A stretch of 64,000 nucleotides of DNA. Origin: Thraustochytrium sp. TN22 (lineage: Eukaryota > Sar > Bigyra > Thraustochytrida > Thraustochytriidae). Below the pieces are notes generated by a model. That model did no database searches. It was given only the letters and a program-made list of their open reading frames with translations, and was not told the origin of the DNA. This document shows positions 30,601 through 37,789 of this stretch, one piece after another; the first letter of the stretch is position 1; each line of letters starts with the position of its first letter. The position numbers and the translations under genes are program-made. The stretch lies in the NCBI GenBank assembly GCA_013306675.1, contig JABLUY010000017.1, forward strand, positions 124,001 to 188,000, written 5' to 3'.

Positions 30601-31091
30601 TGGTCCGCCGCCTGCTGCAGCGCGTGCGGCTGCTGGCGCGCGCCGGACCCGAGCGAGGCGGCCGAGGCCGAGGCCACCGAGGAGGAGGCCGGCCCGCGCG
30701 TGAGCAGGGCGTCCTCGCCCTCCTCGTCCTCGCGGAAATCGAAGCCGCCCTCGGCGCCGGCCGCCAGCGACGACGGCGCGAAGGTGGCGGCCGGCAAGTC
30801 CAGCTGCGCCTCCACCAGCAGGCGCTGCAGGCCCTGCTGGAACTTGCGCAGGTCGTCCAGCGCCGCGCGCACGGGCGCCTGCTGCCGCGCGCCGCCCGGC
30901 ACGCGCCGCCGCAGGCCCGCATTCTCCTGCGTGAGCGCCTGGATGGCGCTCCCGTGCGCGGCCGTGCTGTCCGCCAGCGCGTGCTTGAGGAACTCCACCT
31001 CCCTGCGCCGCCCGCCCAGCTCGCCCTCGAGGAAGAGCACCTCGTCCACCACCTCGCTCAGGCGCGCCTTGGTCTCCGCCAGCTCCGCCAT
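27675..31091 (-). CDS. Long coiled-coil protein (unrecognised)
   Basis: A 1138-residue protein dominated by heptad-rich, Glu/Arg/Ala-rich coiled coil from the N-terminus (AETKARLSEVVDEVLFLEGE) almost to the end. Ser- and Gly-rich breaks lie near residues 260-300 and 340-380, and a short tail ends in IRIDRSGSITID. A segment near residues 830-900 (SRQLAQLHEALGSRRAAIQDL) could pack as a helical bundle. No catalytic or targeting motif is seen. Such proteins serve as scaffolds at centrosomes, basal bodies, Golgi or axonemes, and sequence alone does not say which. The gene is tail to tail with the WD40 gene, 156 bases apart. The ATG at 31091 is preceded by a GC-rich leader with CGCGAGC-type repeats. 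Confidence 0.82.
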   Translation of the reverse strand: MAELAETKARLSEVVDEVLFLEGELGGRRREVEFLKHALADSTAAHGSAIQALTQENAGLRRRVPGGARQQAPVRAALDDLRKFQQGLQRLLVEAQLDLPAATFAPSSLAAGAEGGFDFREDEEGEDALLTRGPASSSVASASAASLGSGARQQPHALQQAADQSAEAARERARARKLAARVQELEQELQRAKSAQVWPFKDDHRSELGAFGMSTNSDAANSDAELARLRKQLQAQERAFDEKRQTLLRQTEAELQDAEREIQRLRRALKQANGSANGGGGGGGDVVSTASPRRRGSAAVASVASRESSPTFERRRMRVRGMRIGEDGAVDLVGPRGAGGDLARRPSSSSSSVSSMASDALAASEAGGSGVGRELLGRVRDLERRLATERKEKDKLARALRAAEDNFDKTQASMDDLALVHGIGQEEMETERHQRRALQSQLEKANRDREVTMREIRAAESRHSALIDEMKQVMEERDRAVAAMDDANRKYLQGLQDLERARTDVQAAETARRNAEDDKKRLEKDLHAQARALEAARRKAAASQQDVAILEQQKEALVMERDAALREQENAMKRLDQALGDRKNALQARDKALQGSSSLENDNARLKMRQHRDAQALADLQAKVDALQAEVAEATDRLEDAQRAEADARTVADRADEARVNAEQEMEVAERQASALREELRSVLRVRDIALQQRDAALRDAGRASAPRAALKDRPRTGNDDGEYNSRSSSNNNHNDDNSNEAALQDELDKERAKSRELWDKIDSLEVSLASLEEEKQSLEAAQESTALGGPHMARTHKNKLVGLSRQLAQLHEALGSRRAAIQDLVDDYDHGDRRGGAATAAPPAPVATATASQSLRDIIQVLAKQAQAIADVNRDEDAGVRALMELAQRAQKRADRFRAEADGIDDEDRASLERERRALLAQLEAEKDRTTRLEEKITRLSKRNDHDGDLDAMHALDDESGVGLDSPGARVHELEQALHAERDQLREALARLQESDDKVIELKRKLRNNLFEMERLEAERDRLAAHVENASTQLRGVASQKTNAARELEEVLSSLTDLEKQLVASHAENARLKRVLAGKGRSASGSDQSAPRPGTSSAAGAAGQRRVPPDDRNGHGSGNSASQRNIRIDRSGSITID

Positions 31092-31663
31092 CTCGCCTCG
31101 CCAGCCGCGCAGCCGCGCGAGCCGCGCAGCCGCGCGAGCCGCGCAGCCGGCTGCCGCGCTCGCGCTGCGCCGCGCACCGCGGGCCCGGCCGCGCGCGCGC
31201 TCCGCCGCCGCCGGCGGAGGACTTGCCTTTGCAGGCCTGCTGCCAGCCGGGCAACGCGAGAAGCTCTGTCAGACATGAACAGAGTTTTACTTATCATCAG
31301 CCACAGAAGGAGAAGAGAAGTCAACCTGAACTTGCCTGTGTGGCACTGCCAACCAGAGGCAACGAGCAAGAGAAGGAAGACAGCAACATGACTGACAGCA
31401 ACACGTGAAGACGAGACGAAGACGAGACGAGAGTGAGACGAGACTAGGAGACAAGAGACGAGCAAGAGACAGGAAACAAGAGGCAAGAGAGCAGAGACGA
31501 ACAAGACAAGAGACAGGAGCGAGACAAGAGACGAGCCAAGGGACAAGAGACAAGAGACAGAGGAGACTCGTGACGCGAAGTAGGTCAGTAAGTCAGTTGT
31601 TTGGTTGCTTAGTCACTCAGTCACTCATCTGCTCGTCCGCTCCGCCGCATGCTCGCTCCAAGG
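31092..31663. other. Upstream region of the coiled-coil gene
   Basis: The first 120 bases are a very GC-rich leader with repeated GCGCAGCCGCGCGAGCC-type units. Then GC drops sharply and 31400-31570 becomes a purine-rich, imperfect AGACGAGA/GAGACAAGA simple repeat. No gene is visible. Confidence 0.5.
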
Positions 31664-32070
31664 CTACACAAGGCCATTGCCTAGCTGGAGGTAGAAGTGC
31701 ACAGGCGGTGCTTGGCCGTTCAGGTGCAGATAGGTCATGTTCTGCGCGACCATGCGCTTGCTCGTGCGTTGATCGTAGTTGCCACGATTGAGCACGTGAT
31801 CCGAGTAGACGTACTCGTGGGCGTGCCCGATCCTCCAGTAGCCGCCGTAGTGGATGGGGCCAGTGGGCGTCTCGCGCCAGGAGAAATTCTTGCGGTCGAT
31901 GCCGGTGCCTGACGTGCGGAAGGGCACCACCTGCCACACCCACTTGCCGACCACCGCGGGATCGACAGGAGTGCCAGTCTCGGCGGTGACGCTGGTGGTA
32001 GTGTACTCGAAGAGGGTGCCCCGCGCGATCTTTACCTTCTTGAGGACGAAGTAGCACTCATCGTACTGCA
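31664..32070 (-). pseudogene. Unidentified coding fragment, minus strand
   Basis: A minus-strand frame of about 135 codons without an ATG start reads like a real beta-rich protein C-terminus, for example VGKWVWQVVPFRTSG, ETPTGPIHYGGYWRIG and HFYLQLGNGLV before the stop. I recognise no family. It abuts, head to head, a plus-strand fragment of different character. Lower GC than the neighbouring genes, no start codon and the abrupt border suggest a truncated gene piece carried here by rearrangement. A short real gene with an unseen first exon is the alternative. Confidence 0.35.
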
Positions 32071-32073
32071 GAA

Positions 32074-32448
32074 GCTCAACCACTGGCTGGCTGACCCGAC
32101 GCAAGGCTACGAGATCCTCAACGGCCCGCAGGCAGCGTCACAGGCACTCAACAAGTACCTCAAGTTCAACGAAGACAGGAGCAGGGAGCTCAACCGCGAG
32201 GAGGCTGAGCGCATGTACATCATGTCGCGCTTCAAGCTGTATGGCGCCGTCGTGAATCGCGATACGGACGGCCCCTCGACGTCACCGTCGCGCACAAGCA
32301 CGACTTCGACATGGCAGAAAAAGCGGCCGGGCATTTCTCCAAGGCACTTTTTATCTACGAGGCGATTGGACCGCAAGGTAGCGTCGCAGCAATGGACGCC
32401 AGAGACCAGCTCGACCGCCTCAAGCGCAGTGAGGCAATGGATTCCTGA
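32074..32448 (+). pseudogene. Unidentified coding fragment, plus strand, probably broken
   Basis: A plus-strand segment that reads as helical protein: LQKLNHWLADPTQGYEILNG, then REEAERMYIMSRFKLYGAVV, and in another frame MAEKAAGHFSKALFIYEAIG before a stop. The last part looks like a TPR-type helix pair. The frame change within 375 bases and the missing start argue for a decayed piece of a longer gene. The parent is not recognised. Confidence 0.3.
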
Positions 32449-32456
32449 ATTGATCG

Positions 32457-33103
32457 TTATTCGTTGGTAGGTACAGCTCGTGCGCATGCGCCCGTCGCGC
32501 CCTCGTCCTGCTCGATCTTGCCCCCGGCTCCCGCGAGCTTGGCGGAGCAGCCCCTGTCAAACTCGGCAATAAAGATTTCCTTGCTGAGCGTCGCACAGTC
32601 GGCCAGGAGTGTGGTCCTCGCCAAAGCTGAGCCGAGAAAGTAGCATTCTTCTGGACGATACCCTTGAAGTCAGCCGGGAGCGCTTCCAGGTGTGTGCTAT
32701 CGATGACCGCTTTGGCGAGGTCCGAGTGAGCCGTGATCAGAATGGCTAGGTATGACGCGGCACGCACAAGCCCCGAGGGTTTCGTGAGAAAAGAAGGCAT
32801 GGCCAGCACATCGGCACAAGCCACAGCGCTTACCTGGTTCGCAAGGAGGAGTTCCTGCCACTTGAACCAGAAACCAGCGGCAGAGGCCAGCTCCATGGTG
32901 CGCTCGCCATCTTGTTCGCATCCGCACCGCCGCCCGCAATCGCCATGGCAGTCGGGCTCAGAGTCGGGCTCGGGCTCGGGCTCGGACTCGGACTCGGACT
33001 CGGACTCGGACTCGGACTCGGACTCGGACTCGGACTCGGACTCGGACTCGGACGTCCCAACACGCGCAGCACCGTCTGCTGAGTGGGGCTTGCAGCCTTC
33101 CAT
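32457..33103 (-). pseudogene. Unrecognised gene or gene remnant with a Ser-Glu repeat N-terminus
   Basis: An ATG at 33103 opens a frame that runs through a Ser-Glu dipeptide array, encoded by a tandem hexamer. It continues into a helical segment (FWFKWQELLLANQVSAVACA, SFLTKPSGLVRAASYLAILI, DLAKAVIDSTHLEALPADFK). After that the frame stops looking like protein, while a neighbouring frame does (CATLSKEIFIAEFDRG) up to a stop at 32457. Either a short intron of about 35 nt with GT and AG ends lies between them or the gene is broken. No family is recognised. Confidence 0.35.
32963..33053. repeat. (GACTCG)n tandem hexamer array
   Basis: About 15 copies of GGACTC/GGGCTC. On the minus strand it reads as alternating Ser and Glu codons inside the gene or remnant at 32457-33103. 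Related GAGTCC runs occur near 13378 and 33678, so the motif recurs in the window. Confidence 0.92.
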
Positions 33104-34081
33104 GGTGCCGCCCTCGCCGTCGTTTTCGCAGTCGCACTACGCTCCAACGAGGCTCGAGGACGGGCAAAAGCAGAACCCCAGGCAGACCGTGACGTGCCTT
33201 CAGGAGGCACTGCACTGCCAGTGCGACGAAGGGACTGGTCCAGATTGTTTCATTGCGAGGTGCCCAAGCTTTCTCAGCGTCCGGGGCTCTGAAGCTGCAA
33301 ATGCATGCCGAGAGGAGGCGGGCGACAGCCTGAGCAGGCCCGTAAAAAGGCCAGGCGGTATCTCTTCGTCGACCAAGCGAGGCGTTGAATCACAGCCGCA
33401 TCGAATGCAACAAATCGAAAGAACTCCGAGCCTGCGGCGCCACCGCCGAGAGAGAGGCCCGGCGTGCACGTGCTCGTGCACAAGCCAGACTACGAGCTTC
33501 CAAATCGTTACCTACCTCCCTCCCTCCCGCGGCCAGCGGCAGCTGTGCAGTGGCAGTGCGTTCGCGGCGTTGCTGCCTGGTGACGGCTGTAAGTTAGGTG
33601 TGCCATCCACCATCCACCAGCGCGAGCCGGGCGAGCTGCCGCTGCTGGCCAGGCTGCCGCTGCTGGCTCCCAGCGCCACCGAGTCCGAGTCCGAGGCCGA
33701 GTCCGAGTGCGAGTCGGCAGCTGTAGCTAGCTCTAGCTGGCTGTGCGTGAGCGAGCGAGCGAGCAGCAGGCGCGCGGCCAACTCGTAGCTCTGGCGCTGC
33801 TCCGAGTCCAGCTGGCCGCCGCGCGCTGGTGCTCGCGCGTGCAGCGGCCTCCCTCGCTCGCGCGGCGCGGCGAGTCGCGCGCGCGGCGCGGCCTGGACCC
33901 GGAGCGCGGGCGGGGCGAGGCGCCGGACTCGGCCAGCGGCAACGCGCGCGCTGACCCGGGCGTTGACGGACTGCGAGGGAAGGCAGGCGCGAGATCCGAG
34001 TCCAGGGCCGCGCGCGCGGCAAAGAGCTATCGGGCGGCGCGAGCGGCGGAGCGGCGGCGCGCGGGCGGCGGCAGCGGCAGG
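33104..34081. promoter_or_regulatory. Upstream region of the unknown membrane protein gene
   Basis: This gap has no convincing gene. It carries a GAGTCC-type run (about 33678-33715), a GAGC tetramer run (about 33750-33767) and a GC-rich leader immediately before the ATG at 34082. The left part (33150-33550) is ordinary lower-GC sequence with only weak, short open frames. Confidence 0.45.
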
Positions 34082-35218
34082 ATGGGGGAGGATGAGTCGG
34101 AGTCGCTGTTCGCGAGCGTGATGAGCGCGACGGACCCGCGCAAGTCGTCGAAGAAGAAGCGGTCGTCGGCGAAGCGCGACGAGGGCGCGCTCACCATGAG
34201 CGACCGCGTCGCGAATTTGATGCCGGTGCTGCTGGCGATGGAGGAGGGCGTGGCCAAGGTGGTGGTGTTCGTGTCGCCGTATGTGAGCCAGGGCATGAAG
34301 GCGTACGATCAGCTCATGGTGGAGCTGGAGCCGTACGGCCCCAAGGAGATCATGGGCATGCTGTACGGCGTGGCGCTCATGTTTTTCGGCGGCTCGTACA
34401 TCTCGACCATCGCCACGCTGGAGGCCATCGACCAGGGCGGCCGCCACGACCTCGTCAAGGCCCTCAAGGAGCTGCACGAGCAGGCCTCCTCGGTGCGCGA
34501 GGCGAACCGCGAGGACGACCAGCTCGACGAGGATGGCGACGGCATCGCCGACGTGAAGCAGATCTCGCAGACCGAGCTCACCGTGCGCAAGTTCAGTCTC
34601 TTTCTGCGGTCCTGCAACCCGGAGAAGGTGTCGGAGGCCTTCGGCCGCCTGTACCAGATCCTCGCCATGGTCATCGCCACGCTCCAGGTCAAGTTCGCGC
34701 GCGCGCTCAGCCTGGGCGTCTCCATCGGTAATGTGCTCTCGCAGACCGTGCTCAAGGGCGCCGGCCCCGTTGTTAAGCCCCTCATCGACGAGGCGTACTG
34801 GCCCTGGGTCCCGGTCGTCACTCGCTACATTTGCCGCATGATTGGCATCTCCGTCGCGTTCTCCGTGCAGCGCGTGCTCTCCACCGTGCACACCGCGCTC
34901 AACGGCGCCCGCATCGCCACGGACGCCTTCACCCGCTGGTGCGAGGCCCGCGACCTCCACTACCTGAGCGACGGCTACTGGGACGACGCCACCGCCTTCG
35001 TGCTGGCCTTCCTCGGCATCTACGGCCAGCTCTTCATGTACTCCAAGCTGCCCTTTATCATCAAGCTCATCCTCTTCCCTGCCACCATCTCTGAGTACTT
35101 CCTCACCTTTCTCGTCTCCTCCTCGGTCGCGCGTGGCACCACTACCGTCAACCAGCAGCAGGGCTTTGGCCACACGGCCCCGCCGCCCGGCATGGCCGGC
35201 ATGGCCGGCCAGCTCTAA
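34082..35218 (+). CDS. Unrecognised multi-pass membrane protein
   Basis: A 378-residue protein. The N-terminus is charged and cytosolic-looking (SSKKKRSSAKRDEG). Hydrophobic segments follow at about residues 95-115 (IMGMLYGVALMFFGGSYIST), around 195-215, around 245-270 and 300-350 (AFVLAFLGIYGQLFMY, LPFIIKLILFPATISEYFLT). Residues about 145-160 hold LDEDGDGIAD, which resembles a calcium-binding loop but is not a full EF-hand. The C-terminus is rich in Gly, Met and Pro. The open frame extends upstream without an ATG; the ATG at 34082 is the first and follows a GC-rich leader. I do not recognise the family. It is followed 14 bases after the stop by a 21-bp minisatellite. Confidence 0.75.
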   Translation: MGEDESESLFASVMSATDPRKSSKKKRSSAKRDEGALTMSDRVANLMPVLLAMEEGVAKVVVFVSPYVSQGMKAYDQLMVELEPYGPKEIMGMLYGVALMFFGGSYISTIATLEAIDQGGRHDLVKALKELHEQASSVREANREDDQLDEDGDGIADVKQISQTELTVRKFSLFLRSCNPEKVSEAFGRLYQILAMVIATLQVKFARALSLGVSIGNVLSQTVLKGAGPVVKPLIDEAYWPWVPVVTRYICRMIGISVAFSVQRVLSTVHTALNGARIATDAFTRWCEARDLHYLSDGYWDDATAFVLAFLGIYGQLFMYSKLPFIIKLILFPATISEYFLTFLVSSSVARGTTTVNQQQGFGHTAPPPGMAGMAGQL

Positions 35219-35232
35219 ATGTTCGAGGAAAG

Positions 35233-35526
35233 CACGCAGACGAGCAAGCCAAGCACGCAGTCGAGCAAGCCAAGCACGTAGACGAGCAAGCCAAGCATGC
35301 AGACGAGCAAGCAAAGCATGCAGACGAGCAAGCAAAGCATGCAGACGAGCAAGCAAAGCATGCAGACGAGCAAGCCAAGCACGCAGACGAGCAAGCCAAG
35401 CACGCAGTCGAGCAAGCCAAGCACGCAGACGAGCAAGCCAAGCATGCAGACGAGCAAGCCAAGCATGCAGATGAGCAAGCAAAGCATGCAGACGAGCAAG
35501 CAAAGCACGCAGACGAGCAAGCAAAG
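35233..35526. repeat. 21-bp minisatellite, 14 copies, in the 3' UTR
   Basis: Fourteen head-to-tail copies of a 21-base unit of the form CAYGCAGACGAGCAAGC plus MAAG, starting 14 bases after the TAA of the membrane protein gene. Variants (CACG/CATG, GACG/GTCG, CCAAG/CAAAG) fall in a partly repeated order, so blocks of units were duplicated together. The length is a multiple of three with no stop in the unit, which leaves long repetitive frames open on both strands. These are not genes. Confidence 0.95.
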
Positions 35527-35727
35527 CACACAGCCGAAGTATGATACCCGTTGCACGACGGCCCAACCAAACAACAACAAAAGTTTTCTTTGAGATGAAT
35601 TGCCAAACACAGTCATACACACACATGCACACGCACCGACAGCCCGAGCTTCCTGGGACTTTTTGGAGGGAGGGAGGCTAGAGCCGAGCGGGCTCGCTGC
35701 CCGTCTTCCTCTCGCACCGTTCCGGCC

Positions 35728-37789
35728 TCACGCACCGTTCCGGCCACGACGATGGTCCTCATCGTCGTCATGGTCCTCATCGTCATCATCATCATCATTC
35801 ATGGTGCCGATTGCGCTGCGCTGATCGTAGGCACGCTTGGCGGCGGGCATGGAGTCAGCGTAGCCGTGGGCAACGTCGCGGCCATCCGTGAGCGGCTGGG
35901 TCAGCTCGTTGTCATTCGAGATGGCGTAGCACATGAAGATGGTGTCGATGGTGTTGAGCATAAAGTCGCCCTGGAAGTTGACAACGAGGTGGGTCACGCA
36001 GGCCACAAAGACACCGGCCATGGGCGCGAAGAGCTGCACGGAGCCGGAGACCCAGGCAAGGAGCGTGTCGTTGACCAGCGCGATGATGACGAGTCCAAAG
36101 AGCGGGCGGCGCGTGAGGTAGGTGGCGAGCACAACGAAGAGGAGGAAGCCGCCAATGCCGCCAAAGACACCACTGGGCGCCGCGGCGTTCTGAAACGTCT
36201 TCCAGTTGTTGACGCGATCGATGCGGACCCAGACGAAGGCGCCCATGACGAGCGAGAGCGCCGCGCTGCCGGCGCGCACCGCAGAGATGAGGATGCGGTC
36301 CGCCACATAGGCCTTGACGAAGTTCCGCTTCAGCAGCTTGGTCGACCGGTACGCCGAGGGACCGAAGCCCTCTCCGGTGAAGGCGTGCGCAATCATGCTG
36401 AAACGTGTAAAGGGCGTCACGCAAGACCGCAGGATGAAGGTGAGTGGGCGCACGATGAGACCGAGCGGGTCGAGCCACCAGAAGCGCGAGCCAGCGCGCT
36501 CCACCATGTAGTCGACAAACTCGGTGATGATGGAGCCGCCGGCCACGACGCCCATGCTCGTGGTCAGGGTGGTGCGGAGCGCCACAAACTCCGCGTACGC
36601 CGGCACGGCCCGCTGCTGCAGGAACCAGGAGCCGACGCACATGGAAAAGATGACGAGCTTGGCGGACTTGCAAAAGGACACCACCCACACCATGACGAAA
36701 AACATGAACTTGGCCACGGCCGTCACGGTGCGCGGCGTGTACGCCTCGCACGAGGTCATCACGTCAAACCGCACAATGTCCGAGGTCTGCATCATGACCG
36801 CCCAGTGCCATGAGAGGAATAGAACCAAGAAGATGAGCAAAATGTACACGGAGCGGAAGACGTGGCGGTTGTGGAAGAGCACCGTGCTGGCGATGTGCAG
36901 GTGCTCTCCCGTGGCGGTGATGGACTCGCGCGAGAAGAGGACCACGACGAGCGGCAGAAAGGCCGTCGCGAAGAAGATCCCTGCAATGACCGTCGTGCCC
37001 TCCGTGCTGCTCAAGAGCGCCACGGCGACGAGGAGGTAGACCAGCGGATTCCATAGCGCCGCGCACCATGCGCTGGCGTACGGGAACCGGAAGAGAACAA
37101 AAAGCCAGATGGCGCCCAGCAGCGGCGAGATAGTCATCGTCGCGATCGGCACGTACTGCGACTCCTCCATCACGCACCACAGCGTGTTGCACGCGTCAAT
37201 GGGACTCCCCCCCCGACAGGTACTCCGTGGTGTCGGCCAGCCTGCGCACCGCGCCGCGGTCGCCTCCCGGGGCGCCCTCGAAGCGGTTGCGAGCAGCCGT
37301 GAACACGTACGACTCCTGCGCATCTGACGACGCGAGAACGCGCCGCGTCCCGTTGGTGCCCGCGCCCCCGGCGCCGCCCTCGAGTTCCTCCAGGGCCACC
37401 AAGCAGGCCTCCAGGCTCGCCGCCGCCGTGTCCGTCACGTAGACGCCCGTCGCGTTGGTGAAGCGGTTCTGCCCGTGGATGACCATGCCGCCGAAGATGA
37501 TGTGGCTAATGAGGCACAGCAAGAAGATCACGGCGAACATGTAGTCGAGGCGCGCCACGCGCCCGCTGCGGCTCAGGAACTCCACGCGCGGCGGCAGCGC
37601 CGCGTTGAGCGGCGCCGCGCTCATCTGCGAGATGAGCGACTTTATCGACAGCTGATTCTGCATCATGGCGCGCAGCGACTTGACGCGCGCCGCGTCGTTC
37701 TCCGCCGAGTCCTCGGTGAAGGTCACCGACACGCTGTGCAGCGGCGACGCCGGCGCCGGCGCCGCGGCCGCGGCGTCCTCGCCGCCCAT
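35728..37789 (-). CDS. Choline-transporter-like protein (SLC44/CTL family) with an apparent frameshift
   Basis: About 686 residues if read through. CTL proteins are ten-pass membrane transporters linked to choline or ethanolamine uptake in the plasma membrane and organelles. Landmarks: an N-terminal cytosolic region, a first TM (MFAVIFLLCLISHIIFGGMV), a large loop, then the multi-TM core with the CTL signature region (AHAFTGEGFGPSAYRSTKLL, RNFVKAYVADRILISAV) near the C-terminus. The two halves lie in different frames that meet at a run of eight C (37207-37214 on the plus strand). Dropping one base joins EYLSGG to SPIDACNTLW. A homopolymer miscall is the simplest explanation; a real frameshift is possible. 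The ATG at 37789 follows a GC-rich leader and a GAGC run. The substrate is inferred from the family. Confidence 0.85.

Noticed and set aside
31664-33103. Reading the fragment patch as an old virus or retroelement
   Set aside because: No reverse transcriptase, integrase, capsid or terminal-repeat signature was recognised, so no element family is claimed.
35233-35526. CRISPR-like array
   Set aside because: The 21-bp units are directly adjacent with no unique spacers, and the host is a eukaryote, so this is a minisatellite.
33512-35632. A 706-codon minus-strand open frame across the membrane protein gene and the minisatellite
   Set aside because: Its repeated LARLHAWLARLRAW part is simply the 21-bp repeat read in reverse, and the rest is a shadow of the plus-strand gene.
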